DNA from: Perca fluviatilis
Lineage: Eukaryota; Chordata; Actinopteri; Perciformes; Percidae
Assembly (NCBI RefSeq): GCF_010015445.1
Contig: NC_053114.1
Coordinates: 31,982,079-32,046,078 of the forward strand
DNA length: 64,000 nt
Direction of reading: 5' to 3'
The notes beneath the pieces were generated by a model. The model had not been told where the DNA came from, made no database searches, and saw only the letters and a list, made by a program, of their open reading frames with translations. Position numbers and translations under genes: made by a program. Below, one piece after another: positions 12,327 through 26,500 of this stretch. Position 1 is the first letter of the stretch; every line of letters begins with the position of its first letter.

Positions 12327-14205
12327 TCACCACTCAAGTACAGTTTCTGTTGATAATGTGTGTACACATATTGTTATGCATATTTGGAGGAATGTCTTTG
12401 GTTGTGTGTGTGACTGTGTAATATGATCAGCTATTTAAAGGTGCAGTGGTGGAGGTTGGAGACCAAACCCTGCTTGTCAGGCTTAACAGAAAGAAAGAAT
12501 AGCAGGGATGCTGCATTTGTTTGTGTGTGTGTACAATTGGTATGTGGGCCTGGCCAACAGAGAAAGAGCCTGGGGTTCTTATCTGACCTCTCCCAGGATG
12601 ACCTTTCACCCCTCAAGACAAGCCCTTTGTGTCCACTGAGCCTGAGTCCATGGGAGAGCGTGTGTGTGGGTGAGTGTGTGTGTGTGTGTGTGTGCGTGCA
12701 TTCACATACGTGTGTATTAGAAGTATAGGCCACATCAAAGTCTTACTTAAACATTGTTATTTGGATTCACCTTTGGCCTTGCAGCCATGAGATATCCCTC
12801 AAACGAATAGATCCGTACCCTCAAAGCAGAGAGCGTATATTTGCGTTTGCATGTATTAGCAAGGAGCTAACTAGGACATAATGTATAGTCCTGACAAATT
12901 TGCAGGGGCAATAACTAGTACATCAAATATGTTTCTAACATTATCTTAATATAAAACATCCTTGGTAGCATACAATAAGATACATTTTTACTTCATCGTG
13001 TCCAAAATTACCATCATTCATAGCAGGTTAAGAATGATTGAGGTCTTTCTTAGTCAATTCTTTTTTTTTTAGATCCGCTACATTAATTTGACAGGGAATC
13101 AGTAATATCCTAAAAAAAATGTTTTCGTAAGAACTCTTTAAAAGTGCTGAATACTTGAAAATAAAAGCTTTGGCGTGGTAGTATTGTCTGTGGATTGCAT
13201 GGAGCTGATAGTTTAAATACAGGATCCTAAATACAGGTTTATATGTGTGTGTTTGAGTGTAGTGGTGGTGGGAAGGGGGTCCACGGGGTCATAAAACACC
13301 ACAATAGTGTCTCTCTCCCCAGGGTGAAAGAAAGACAGGCAGAGAAGAAAAGTAGGGGGGAGATGAAAGGATCTCCCACTTCCACGTCAGGGACAGAGGA
13401 AGGAGGGGGAGACAGATGGGAGGAGAACAAATTAACAAAGCTTCATTTAAAGTTTTACATTCAGCTTATTTCTGTCATCTCTGCTACATGTCAACTTTTA
13501 TGTGCTACGGGTCTTTTAGGTTTGTTATTTACAGATAGTCCTTAATAAAGGATTCCGGATCTGTGTAACACTGGAAGAGTACATGTGCATCCACAGATTA
13601 AAATAGACATTTTGACTGAACAATACAAATGCACAGCACTAGGTTTCTTTGTGTGCTTCCATGCAGCCCTTGGATTTTAAAGCAAACTGTTTAACATTAT
13701 AGTGGACAGACCTTTTTCAATACCTGCAGAAAATTCTCTCTTTGATGTTACACGCTATTGATCCAAATTAATATTTGGCAGAAAAGTCTACCCAAGACAG
13801 GAAAAAGAGCCAAATTATTATTATTTGTTATTTTAGACTTACCTCTTTAAGGTAGTGCAATAGTAACCATGCAATAAAAACATATTAAATGGCTTTAGAT
13901 TTAGACTTACAGTATTGATTATTTGGTTAACAGTTGGTCAGTAGTTTAGGATTTTAGTCAAGATTCAATAAAAGGTGGAATACACCTCTCTGCTTTTATC
14001 TCCTCCATGTCTCCTCTTCCTCTGCTTGTAAAAAGATCAGACTGCTCTTTGGTAGAAGGTGTGATTACTTCCTCTCAGTGCCGGCTGTGTTATGACAGGG
14101 CTTTTTTGTCTTCCATCCTCTGTCTTTCTACAATGTGGTGCAAGGCATTAAAAGCCTGCACTGTGTCTTTACATATGAAAGTGTGGAAGCAGAAGGTGGC
14201 TGGTG

Positions 14206-14333
<128 letters not shown>

Positions 14334-15047
14334 GGATGTCTGAGTGAGGGAGAGAGTGTGTTTGGGTCCATCTCCAACATGATTCTCAAGAGGAGAATGT
14401 AAAGCTGAGAGCACATTCTCAGGACTTGGCCTGTTTACATCAACATGTGGAACATTATTTGTTAAGGGGCAGATGTCTAGAGAAAATCTCCATCAGCGTA
14501 CTGTAGCTAGTAGCATGTAGCTGATGAGACTTTTTGGCAGAGATCAGTCCAAAAGTAAATTCCCTAAGGGTCTGTTATTACTATCAAAAATGCAGTCTAT
14601 ATGTAATTTTTTTTCTCGTTATAAATAATAATAATAATAATACTTTTATATTTTCAGGTTGATTTCCAAACTAAAACTGTGTTGCTGTGATTGTTTTACT
14701 TTTTCATTCTGGGTTTGTCCCACCTTATTGCACAGTGGGATGTGGGGGTATAGCACAATTAAGAAGGCATACAAACGTGGGGCCATGTAGAAAGCTGAAA
14801 CATGAAGATTCATTTTTGTTGTTGAAAGAGCAGATTTAAGGACCATTGGCTTCTTCTTAAATGTTTTCTGCTAAAGCAGGCTACAAATAAAGATTAAATT
14901 AAATGGCAAATACAAATGTTTTTGCTGTCAAGGGATGCAATGCATTGTTTTGTTATTACAGTAATATGACCTGCAGGTTGCTGACTCGTCAGTGAGTCTC
15001 ATGCTACCAGGTTTGTCATATGTATTTTAATACAGAGCCAGTTAATA

Positions 15048-15050
<3 letters not shown>

Positions 15051-15086
<36 letters not shown>

Positions 15087-15104
15087 GTGTGTGCGTGTGT
15101 GTGC

Positions 15105-15139
<35 letters not shown>
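15051..15139 (+). repeat. (GT)n with GCGT interruptions, greb1 intron 1
   Basis: GT units with CG interruptions at 15081, 15093 and 15103; abuts duplicated segment copy 1. Confidence 0.95.
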
Positions 15140-15140
<1 letters not shown>

Positions 15141-15577
15141 TCCTTTTTCATTTTTATTGATCTCACCATTTTATATTTTGCTAAAGGCATTACTATCCTA
15201 TTACTCGAAAAACATCTCCAAGCACCATTACTGTATCAGCAACTAAAATACCTAGGCTGATAAGTAGGCTTGGATTGCCCCTGTAAGACTTGTATGGTGG
15301 AAAATACTGAGATGAACTGAATTAAATTACAGCTATATAAAGTGGAAACATTTATTAGGGAAATTATGGTAATTGCCTTTATATGGAGAGGAAAATCGTT
15401 CCAAGAAGTGCATGGCAACACCAACTTCTTACAGAGAATTATTTGTAATAGTAAGACTTTGCCATGGAGGCCTGAGTGAAGATGGAGAAAGGCATTAGGG
15501 AGAGATGGATGTGAGGAGGGACCAACTGACCGGTCAGACTGTGTCCTTAAAAACACTGTGATGAAATAGCATGCTCA

Positions 15578-15600
<23 letters not shown>
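15137..15600 (+). repeat. Segment duplicated at 40044-40300, copy 1 (greb1 intron 1)
   Basis: GGTCCTTTTTCATTTTTATT to AAATACCTAGGCTGA (15138-15258) and GGGACCAACTGACCGGTCAG to GAAATAGCATGCTCATTCTG (15519-15582), then (GT)n. The two blocks are separated here by about 260 bases that are absent from the other copy. Confidence 0.75.

Positions 15601-15662
<62 letters not shown>
15581..15662 (+). repeat. (GT)n microsatellite, greb1 intron 1
   Basis: About 40 pure GT units at the 3' end of duplicated segment copy 1. Confidence 0.97.
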
Positions 15663-15663
<1 letters not shown>

Positions 15664-16283
15664 CAGCCAGCATATGTGCAGTCCCAGGTTTAGATGAGGG
15701 GGATTAAGTTGGTGTTTACAATCCGGCCTAGTTATTCCCCTCCTCACTGACCCAGTTTTTTTTACCAACACATTGGTTAGTCAGTATAAATGACACGTTA
15801 ATTCAGGATCTTATGTACTTACAATCTATTATTGTAATTTTCAAGATGAGGATGGCAACAGTGACATGCATGACTCCCCACACATGATCTAAAGTAGTCA
15901 GTAGTGTATGATGTGTCTTGCAAAAAAATAATACAGCACTGCTTTTACTAAGTTCATTGTTCAAAAATGCTTCAGTTTTTCTCACATTTTCTATTGTTCT
16001 TTAACACACTTTTTAAGAACAATAAGAATGTAAAATTACTAAACTTTACTAAAACTAATACAATAACTTGAACACATTCACTTTGAAAAATACATACACA
16101 GTTGTAATCATTTTTACATGCCTTTTAATGTGAAAATGAGATCAAATAATCTAAAGCAAATGTACTTATGGTCATATGTTAAACCTAAACAATTAAAACA
16201 ACAGTGTTCTGTACACATTTTTAAAAAGTACATGCATACAATTTATTTATTGGAGTGTTTCTCATCTGTTGTTGAGCAGATGA

Positions 16284-16383
16284 GAGAGGTGATCAGAGAG
16301 AAAACAAGAGAGAGAGGTGATCAGAGAGAAAACAAGAGAGAGAAAGAGAGAGCGAGAGAGAGAGAGGGATGCAGAGAGAGAGA
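16284..16383 (+). repeat. 28-bp tandem duplication and (GA)n tract, greb1 intron 1
   Basis: GGTGATCAGAGAGAAAACAA plus AGAGAGA is present twice in tandem (from 16288 and 16316) and runs into a GA-rich purine tract. Confidence 0.85.
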
Positions 16384-16992
16384 AAGTAGAAAAACAGTGA
16401 AGCATCTAGGTCAGGGTGTCCTGACTCTGTCAGTTCAGCTGATTTTATGGCATGCTGTCTGGACAGATGCCATCCGCTGTTTATGTGTGTGTGGGCCTGT
16501 GTGTGTTTCCAGGTGAGTAGTGCTTTCAGTGGATTTCAGTGTTAGTGCTCGTCAGTGCATAATGTGTGTATGTGTGTGTGTGTGTGTGTGTGTGCTTCTT
16601 GACAATATTAAGATATTAAGCAGTACATTTATTCTCATTGTCAGAGGGCTTTAACTTTCAATGTATTCTGTCTTTTATCACATACAGAGTCCTTTTTTTG
16701 TCATAGTGCTTTCTTTTATGATCTTTTTCTTTCTCTAAAGGACCTTATTGGCTAGATCACTATGATAAAATCTGTTTTTCCTGTTTGTTTCTAAAGCTGA
16801 AACTGACACTACATGTAATACAAAATCATACAATATAATGGACTGGCTGGTAAGTCTGTATTTAGAGTACCTGACTAGTAGCTTGTCATTCAGTGCAGTA
16901 AAGGTTGAACTGGACAAGCAAACAAAATCAATTTAGTGTGAGCTTACGAATACCTTTTGAGTGTCCAACACAAGGTGACTGTGGTTTTGCAG

Positions 16993-17153
16993 GACATCAA
17001 TGGGGAACTCCTATGCAGGCCAGCTGCGGACTACGCGCTTTGAGGAGGTCCTCCATAACTCCATTGAGGCGTCGCTGAGGTCAAACACCGTAGTGCCTCG
17101 CCCTGTCTTCTCACAGCTATACCTCGAGACAGAGCAGCCATTGGCACATGATG
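16993..17153 (+). CDS. greb1: greb1 exon 2 (first coding exon)
   Basis: The acceptor TTTTGCAG precedes seven 5' UTR bases, then ATG at 17000. It encodes residues 1-51, beginning [20 protein letters not shown], the hallmark N-terminus of the family. MG at the start could be N-myristoylated (inference). Donor GTGGGT, phase 1. Confidence 0.95.
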
Positions 17154-20100
17154 GTGGGTTGCATGGATGCAATGGAGAAGATGTGATATCGAGTTCAGCA
17201 AAAGAGTTTATTTCCTCAATTTGAATTATGACATCTCTTTTGCATCTTCATCTGCTTGTCACTCTTGTTCACCATTAAAAATGTTTTTTTGTGTGTGTAC
17301 ATCCCCACCAGGTCGTACAGAGAATGATGATGAAGACGATGAAGATGGCTCAGAGTCTAACAGCCCCCCAATACCCTATCAGATGAAGCCCCCATCTGAG
17401 GGATGCTGCACCACGGATGGTTTGTACACATACACAACTTCTAGAAAAACTTGAATCACACACAGGGCCACATATACATAGAATCTTTACTGCATTACAG
17501 TCACAATTGCCACGAGGAGATTTTCAAAACAAGCACACTAACCTGAAACTGCAGTTTCCCTGTACATGGATACATCTTGCATTTAATCAGTGTTCACTTC
17601 ATTTATGCATGTGCTGTAGGTTTACGGAAGGATCATGCAAATGAGGAATGGGTGCATTCTGCTGGATATACAGTCACACTATTTGCAAGGGTCAGTTTTG
17701 TGAGTGTGTTTGGTCGTGGTGTAGTTGGGAAGAGAAAAGTTAATTTGCCTCCACTAGAAATCTCAATGACAACTAATAAAAGGTGAATAAGCGTCAGAAA
17801 AATATCCAGGACGGCCGTCTACATAATGTATATCATTGGTCTTCTTATTTATGCTAAAATTAGACACAGTAATCTAAAAGTCAAAGAAAAGCTACCAGAT
17901 CATTTTGTGAAAATGACTGTCCTATCCTGTCTTTTCCTCCCCACAGGCTTCTGTCAGGCAGGCAGGGACCTGCGTCTGTCCTCGCTGGCATCAGATCCCT
18001 TGGATGTGCCCTCTGGGTTCATGTTGGTTGGGGTGAAGTCCCCCTCCCACCCTGAGTCCCTGCTGGTGTGTGCCGTGGACCGCCGCTTTCTGCCAGACGA
18101 ACGGGGTCACAACGCACTGCTGGGTGAGGAAGGAGACTCACAGAGAAACAGGAAAATATTATCACTGTTTGTTAAAAAGTGAAAAACCCTCAAAATGTAT
18201 ATTTTCTTTTATAGGAATAGTTACAGAAATACCTTTATTTGATTTTTTCCAAGAGTGAGATCCACCTTGTGTCTGTGCATTAAGTTCAGAGGAGATGAAA
18301 CATGTTAAGCCTAGCTTAGCATCAAGACTGGAGACAAAGGAAAGCAGCAACCCAGGCTCTCTCCAAATTTAAAAAACTAGTGCAGTGCCCATTGAAAATG
18401 GGCCTGTTCGGAACCGGTTGCTTGGCCTGTTGAATTGCTGCTTTCGGCTTACTCGAGACTCACTCATCCAAGAAGACAGCCAGTTGAAGAGGTGCCCTAG
18501 TCAGTCTGCCCGCAGACCCCTGAAGCTCCGCCCGTGCAGTTAATCAAAGTTTTTAATATTGAACGTGTCTGTGTGAAAATGTGCAGCTAGCGAGTGGGCA
18601 TGTTGATGAGGTTAATTCCACTCGCTCAAAACCGGAAGAAAACAAACTTACGAGGGTAAAGAAATAGGGTCAACAAAAATGTCTAACTGGAGAGATGACG
18701 AGATACATGAACCTCTGTCTGTAAGGGCCCACGCCAAAATCATCAAATTCAAGGAACGGCAAGAGACTCAGTGACGAAATTATGAGCGTCTCCATGACGC
18801 AATGTAATTCTGTAAGTCTGCTGCACGCTCTAGCCAGCACCACCCTTTGTCTAAATCAAACAGATTATTTCCAGTGAGAACCCATCTAACATTCTCGTGT
18901 TGTGTGCTACATGTGTAAAAAGGAAACTCCGGACTATGTCTGGATGTAATTCCTCAGACGTTGTCCAGAGTTCATATGTGAAAATGGCTAGAGATTCCCT
19001 TCTTTATAGTTAGATACTATCCCTCCTTTTACTCGTAACTAATAAATATTCCTTTAAGTTGATGACAACTGATAAAATGCAGCCTATTGTAATCGTACAT
19101 TTTCTGTATGTGTGCTCTATCCAGGCTTCTCAGGGAACTGTATAGGCTGTGGAGAGAAAGGCTTTCGCTATTTCACAGAGTTCTCCAACCACATTAATCT
19201 GAAGCTCAGCACCCAGCCCAAGAAACAGAAGCACTTGAAGTACCATCTGCACCGAAACAACCAGGGCGTGCTGGTCAAAGGAGCTCCCATCTGCTGGCGG
19301 GGACATGGTAAGTGTAGCAAACCCCCAGCCAGACAATGGTGAAGCGTACTGATGTTTCCAGAAGCCTTTATTTACGTTCAGCCGTCAGCCTTGTTCTGAA
19401 CACAAATATACCTTCTCTTTCCTTACACCTTTTCTTCATGAAACACCGTAAGAGCTACAGGACAGATAAAATACCTCTGTCGGTATTCACAATGCCGAAA
19501 AGCTAATGTTAGCATGACTTTGTATAACAAAGAGATAACAACGCATTTAAACACTTCACAGTGGAATACCGTAGATTAAACTCCATATTACTCCACATGA
19601 ACATTTAACAAATCAAACACACAATACCTTGTTCCCGTTCCAGCTAGGTGCTTAATTTTCCCCTTTCTAGAGCTTTATACGATTTCAGAGCTACGTGTTT
19701 TTCCTCCTTACTTCCGTGCGTGTGTCTCACAAACTAGCCCCCCCCCCCCTTTAGATGGAAGATTAACGTTCCACTAGGAGGCTCCAAAATAAAGGACTCA
19801 TAATATGAAAAGAGGAAACTATAAAGCTCTGAAGTGGTTACCTTATTAATACACATGTGTTTCATTGGAGCAACTGGAGTAATTTTTGTATTCGAAAGGT
19901 GGAACCAAACACAAATTTTTGGGGGGTTTGGATTTTTTTCTTTGAATGTTTACATTTAAAGTTGTAGTCCGTACGATTTGAGTTAGGTTGTTTCTAGCGG
20001 CAGCTTTGGCGGTAAGATGTAATTTCAGGCGCGCCTCTGGGACTTCATCTCCCAGAGTTCCTTTCAAAAATGAACAGTCTCGACTGAATGACGTCAGTAG

Positions 20101-23100
20101 ATTGCAGCTCTCACCTGCGTGATGCCTTCACATGCTCCAGTCCATACAGATAGCAGTCTAAGATGAGCTAAGAGTTAATACATCCATGAAGATAAGAGCC
20201 GTGTAGGGACACGCGCAGCCGTGGAGATGATAGAGCTGGGGAGGCAGCAGCAAACTTACATAGCTAACCATGCTAACACAGTCAACAGTGCTAATCGGAA
20301 TTACTCACCGAGGCTATTGGGGTGGCGCAATGTTTTCCAGCACTGTTTACCGCAAAGTTAGTGCACTTAGCCGAGCGGCAGGGGGCATCTAACCTATGTG
20401 ACATAAACACCCTAATTGCCACTGAGGCAGAATGTGATATAAACCTTAGCTGATGAAGTAGAGGCCAAGGAAGAGCATGCACCGCTTTCCGCTTATTTGC
20501 CTCACCCAGAGGGGAAAGGGCCAAACGTCCCCTCTGACCCAAGTGCGCCGCCTCACTGCTAACATTATTAGCTGACACAACATGGTTAACAGTGCTAACA
20601 TCTAAACCAACCTGAGCATCAGAAAGTGCAGGGAAGCCCATACAAAATGTACGCCCTTTATTGATAAAGTTGTTGGTGGTGCTGCCTTCTCCCAAAGGCA
20701 CGGCACAAGCCGCCCCAAAGTAGGAATGGGTGAGCAGGTCTTGGATGGCAGGCGACGGTGATCCCCAAAGCTCTCCGCAGGCTAGCGGAGCTGCCAAACC
20801 TGCTGGCGGCGCCCTGACTGCTGCTGCTACAGGCGGACATGAGAGCCCAGCTGCTCTGAGGCTTTGGGTGGTTTAGGCCTACAGCCTGCCTGTCATTTCC
20901 TGAAGCGACTTGGAGAGAGAGTGGTTCATGACATGGAGGACATACTGGAGTTTAGTTTTTTCTTAATTTTACTTTGGACTCGAAATTGAACGGTCATCTT
21001 TCTCTGTCTGTTGGTCCGCCATTGTGAGTAGGCAGTAAATAAATGTAGGTGCCCGGCCGGATTAACGTACCGTTTCTTTGCATATTTCCTTGTCGGAAGT
21101 TCTAAATTAATGAGTACAGTGGAACACAGCATAACCGGCACTTACAAGCTCCAACTCTAATACATCCATGGGGCAGACGGGGAGAGACCAACCCTTGCTG
21201 ACTGATGTAAAAAGCGTCACTAACTGTGCGCACACCTTTGAATTTAGGACGGGGAAAGTCGCCACAGACACTCAGATCCTATTACTTGAAAAAGCAGCAA
21301 ATACAAGCACGTTCATCAGTGGGTCATATCCTCAATCACCATTGTTTTAACTCACTCTTTGATAGATAGAAACTTAACAGACAATTAACTATATGAAAAT
21401 CTAACGGACAATAACTTTAAAGTAGTACTGTCCCCTTCTGGCTCAGCAGTAGCGCTATAAGCAAGTATAGCACAATCACAAGTCATGCATTTGATTAGAG
21501 GCCTTTATCTTTAGTTTAGGTGTTATATAGTCATAACAATGTCTACAAATCTGACAAAACAAACAATGAGTGTATGGGTCTGACCAGATGGACAGGTAGG
21601 ACCTTAAGGTCAGGGGGAAAGGTGAGACTACAGAGTATACACAGAGGTCACAGTCTGGAGGTAACCTATCAAATTAAAATAGTTTGAATGGACACCATCT
21701 GGTGAAAACGCCTATGAGCAAGGACACTAACCCTGTGGATATCAAGTTCTCTCAATGTTTCTAACCTTATCCTGTTGTTTCTGCTTGGTTCTTAACTCTT
21801 TACTCCCGGAGGGGAAAGAGTAAAGCTTAAGAGTTTGGTAAACTTACTTTTTGAAGCGGCCTCTGTTATTACTCCAAAGTGTGCCCACACACAACGAATA
21901 AGTTATTGCAATTACCTAGCTACTGAAATGTTTCTGTCTCCCTGGATAAGAAATAACAGTTTTTGTGTCTGTGTGTGTGTTTCAGATGGCAGGATGAGAC
22001 AGATGGGGTCCAGCCTCTCAGAAGGCCATGCAATATCAGCTGAACAGCCACCAAACATGGCACTGAAAAATTCATCACACACACCTGGCAGCTACACAGG
22101 TAACACACACATTCACACAGAAATGTGAATATCAAATCCAAAAATGCAACGTTGATATCAAAGTTTACGTTGAAAATTGTTCTGTTGTCTTGGTTATTTG
22201 TTTGGGTTCTCAGGCCCAAAAAAGTATTTTACTGTTTCAGACCACATACTCTAATTTTACCATGAGATCACTAAACATTAATGGCAGTGCAAACAGTTGT
22301 TGACAGACACCCATATCTCACTTAAACTAGTGGAGAGAAGGCAATATGTAATAATCACAGAAATGTTTTTCATTCAAAGTTACGGTTATTAATACTATTG
22401 ATTGATTCATTTTTGTCTATCTGTAAACAGCAGAATCAATTGTGGACCCAATTGGGCTGCCACAAATAACTGATGCTCCCCACTCGCTGACAAATGGCAA
22501 CCATGCTGTTCCCTCCATCGCCCATCCACCTTTACATCAGTCAAGGCCTGGGAGACCCTCAGCTACAGGTACAGATTGTGCACACTGGTAACTTCAGCTC
22601 TATAATCCAGTTAATATCCAGAAGGATGTGTATATATCAAGGACATAAGATCTATTTGATAAACATAGACGCTGTGAATAAGAAGATTTAAACACAAAAT
22701 AAATTCCTCAATATTAACTTACAATACTATATGCCAGAACTAATATGGTTGTTGAAAACATCAACTAACTGCATGTACATTGGGCTATAAAGGTAGAAGG
22801 AGGTATGACTTACTGTTTGTAAACACAGCATTCAAAGTTGGCCCCGGCTCAACGAGCCAGAGAGAACGCAGCGGTGATCGAGCAAGAGAGCGAATGAACA
22901 GAGGGAGCACCGAACAAAGCAGTAAATCAAATGTTAGTGTTTATTGTTTCATGGCGATTACGTTCTAAAGCACGAAAATACACACATTCGCAGGAAGAAG
23001 ACACATTGCCGTGTTTTGTGTGAATGCAAAGCTTCATCCTGTGTGTGTGTTGGTTAAACGTGTGTGTCGCTATGAGACACCGAGAGGCCTTACGGTACCT

Positions 23101-23501
23101 GTGAATGAGAACAGGCTGCATAACCTGCACACTGTTATTGACTGGGGGTTACACAGCAACATGGGGCCCAAAACGCCCATAAACGTCCCAAACACAGACA
23201 AACAGGCAGAGGGCAAGAGCTCTGCAGTTACACACACACCCCACACTCTATTGGCTCATAAGTGGTGATTGTGAGGGATTACTTTGGTCTATACATTGTT
23301 TTTTAGTAAGGTGTACTGCATAATATACCTTTAAAGATCTGAATATTGTAGCTCATCTTACAGTGTGTATAGCATAATTGTCTGATTTCTAACCATTATC
23401 TGGCTTCTTGTGTGCATGTAAACGTGGTCAGATTGTGACTGTTGTCATTATACGGGTGTCTTCACACCTCTGAAAGGGAGCGCTCCTACCATCAGCAGCC
23501 C

Positions 23502-23538
<37 letters not shown>

Positions 23539-26500
23539 ACACCCCTGCTATACAGGAGCCAGGCAGCTGCATTGTTTGTTATGGGTTGTCCTTTGTCTTT
23601 CTGTCTCTCTCCCTCCCTCTCCCTCTGTCTGTCACCTCTATTAACTAGGGTTATAAAATTCCTTCTCTGTCTCCACTTATTTCCTGCTTTCTCGCTGAAT
23701 GAAAAGCTCCCTTCCTGTCAATGTTTTTTTCATGGCCCTTTTATGTGTCTCTATTACTGCATTTCAACAGAGGTTGCAAGAAAGAGGAAAAGAAAGATTA
23801 ATGTTTGACTAAAATACGACTTTACGTTACTGTTTCAACAGAAGTCCATCCTAAAACATTATTTAGTGTATACTTTATTTATTTGTGGGTTATTAGAATT
23901 AGAAAAGTGACTTCTCTGCTATACAAGAAATCATTCCTAAAGTAAGTAAGTAAGTAAGTAAACTTTATTTATATAGCACCTTTCACAGACAAGAGGGGTC
24001 ACAAAGTGCTTTACAGTGAAACAAAAAACAATAAAAAAAACACATAAAGTACAAAGCTATATGGCTAATTCAATGCTTGTCTAAAAAGATGAGTCTTCAG
24101 GTGTTTTCTAAAGGTTTCCACAGAATCCAAAGCTCTCAAAGCTAAAGGGAGAGAGTTCCAGAGCCCTGGGACCACCACAGAAAAAGACACTGAAAATAGT
24201 GGCAATATATCAACTCAACAAATTAAATTGCAGTGACAAATATTAAAGCAGAAGCAGCAACTTATGGGCAACAACAAGATCCCATAGCTGGTACAAAGCA
24301 GAAAAACTGTAAAATAAGAAAACAATAACATATATTTAACAATGACAGTATTTTTTAAATGTATTTAAATCTGTGGCAGTTTATTTTTGGCGTCGTTGGG
24401 CAAAAATTCTATAATGATCTTTCAGCATATTGTAATCCAAGTGGTCTGAGAGAAAACTAGACTTTTTTTCAGGCTTTAGATAATCTAGCCCTGGCAGGAG
24501 GCTTTGGGCAATCTCAGGTAATTTCAGAGAGAGAGAAAGCATCCTATTGGCTCTTCTGCAAATGCATATGCCAGTGCGACAAAGAGGGGACAGGTAGAGC
24601 TGCTGACTTGCATGTTTTTGCTTTCTACCCACTATAGCTTTAAATTCTTTTAAATTGTAAATATAAAAACGCTAATACGCTATGTAATCTTTTTCTTTAT
24701 CCCGCAGGGTCCCACGCAAATGCTGGACCTCCAAAAAAGAGGCACAAGGGCTGGTCGCCTGAGTCATCTACCAACAGTCTGACAGAGAGCACTTTGAAGA
24801 CACCACCATCTTCATCAGCCTTATCAACATTATCCGTGTCCTCTGTCATCACTAATGGAGTCAGAACAGGTAAAAAGAGAAGAGACATACTGACGAAAAG
24901 ATGAATGAAGAATATATGGGGATATTATGTTTTGTGTTGCTTGTAGTGTTTGTATGTGTAAATTGAAATATGTTTCCGTCATTTTTCCAGAGACAGCAGC
25001 CCCGCTGAGTTCATCACAGGGGTCCTTAACCCCACTTTCTCCGGCAGGGCTGTCTGTAACAATCCCTGATGAGCTGCTACACACCTGCAGACTGAAACCT
25101 GTCATCTTTAAAGGTCAGTCAACCAATTGTATCATTGATTTATGATGATAAAATGCACCTTATTTACGATTATTTGTACCTGTGACAGAGTTGACTAGCT
25201 AAATCAGTCAAAGTCATTATTGACTAGCGGGTGTTTGGTTAACATTTTCCAGTCAGTTGTCAGTGCTGGACTTTCTCAAGCATGTGAACCGTTGAGATTT
25301 TCAGTAACCACCCAGCAGATGGCTAGTTTAGCTCGCCACTCCTCTCAGGTTAGAGGTCAGCCAACTCCTGAGGCTGTTTCCCGGCCTATTTGCCCTCCCC
25401 CTCTAACCTTTTCAACCCTTTATATCACCTGTCAACTCATCCACATCTCCATCTTCTATGCCCTCAACCACTTCCTATATCCGGAGTATGAACTTTCATC
25501 CTTTTATTTCCGTTTTCACTTTGTATTTATCACCTATCTGCTCCGGTCTTTTTCTCCACTTTAGCTGCTTCTTGGGCCTCCAATCATATATTTCTATCTC
25601 TACTATCATCCCTCTCTCCCTTGGGAGTAGATAGAACTGCATTTTCCCACCACTCGATCCTGTACAAGGATTGGTCTCTATTTGGGTTTGTTGCAGTGTG
25701 AGACTTTTTTATAGTAACTTAGAGAAACACAAACAGCAAAACAAAATCTAACATAGGCCTATCCATGTACATCAGGGAGCAATTTTGTATATTGCTCATG
25801 GACACTTGGGATTGGCTGAATGAACAACCCTACGGTTAATGGCCAAATCCACCACCTGAGCCACAGCACCAAGTACAAGTTATTCTCAGCCTCCTCACTG
25901 TGTTCATCTGTTTACCTCTCATTAATACAGGTCATGGCCCACTCCCTCAGCTGACTGGAAATGTCAGTGAAGTGCTTGTCAGTTCTCTGCTTCAGAGTTG
26001 TTACTTGAGCTCCCAGACACTCCCCAGAGTCTACCAGCACTATGGACCATCACCCATTCAGCCACTGTCAACTGAGATGCAGATTCTACTCACAGTCTAC
26101 TACCTTGTTCAGCTAGGTCAGTGTAAAACCTTCTTCTAGAATAAAGGCTATTATCAATGTTCAGTCAGACTGCAGAGAGGAGGCAAGTGATTGACATTTC
26201 ATGATGTCATTGCTGTGTCTCATAATGGCCACTAAGAGGCAGACAGTTCTGAATGAATCAAGCTTAAGTCGTCTGACTCTAGCTTTTGTTAGTCCCAAAA
26301 CTCAAAACATATTCCATAAAACTACTCAAAGGTCTTTTGAAATCTTCTTTGCCACACTTACTTTTTTTGTCTCTCACCTTGATTTAACCAAGGCCTTGAC
26401 CAGGTGCCCCTAATAGAGGACTTGGAGCAGATATTCATGAGGTCATGGAGGGAGTCTCACCTCAGCGAGATCAGACAGTACCAGCAGCCTCAAACACCAG

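Noticed and set aside
16284..16345. CRISPR-like direct repeats
   Set aside because: Simple tandem duplication without spacers in vertebrate DNA.
18387..18403. Short perfect hairpin GCCCATT-GAA-AATGGGC in greb1 intron 4
   Set aside because: Seven-base stems occur by chance; no transcript or conserved context to make it a regulatory RNA.
20291..20797. 168-codon minus-strand ORF in greb1 intron 5
   Set aside because: It lies within a TTAA-flanked element, has no recognisable domain, and GC-rich DNA favours chance open frames. Not called as a gene.
25220..25564. 114-codon ORF in greb1 intron 9
   Set aside because: No domain, no conservation with GREB1, and it sits between exons 9 and 10 out of frame.
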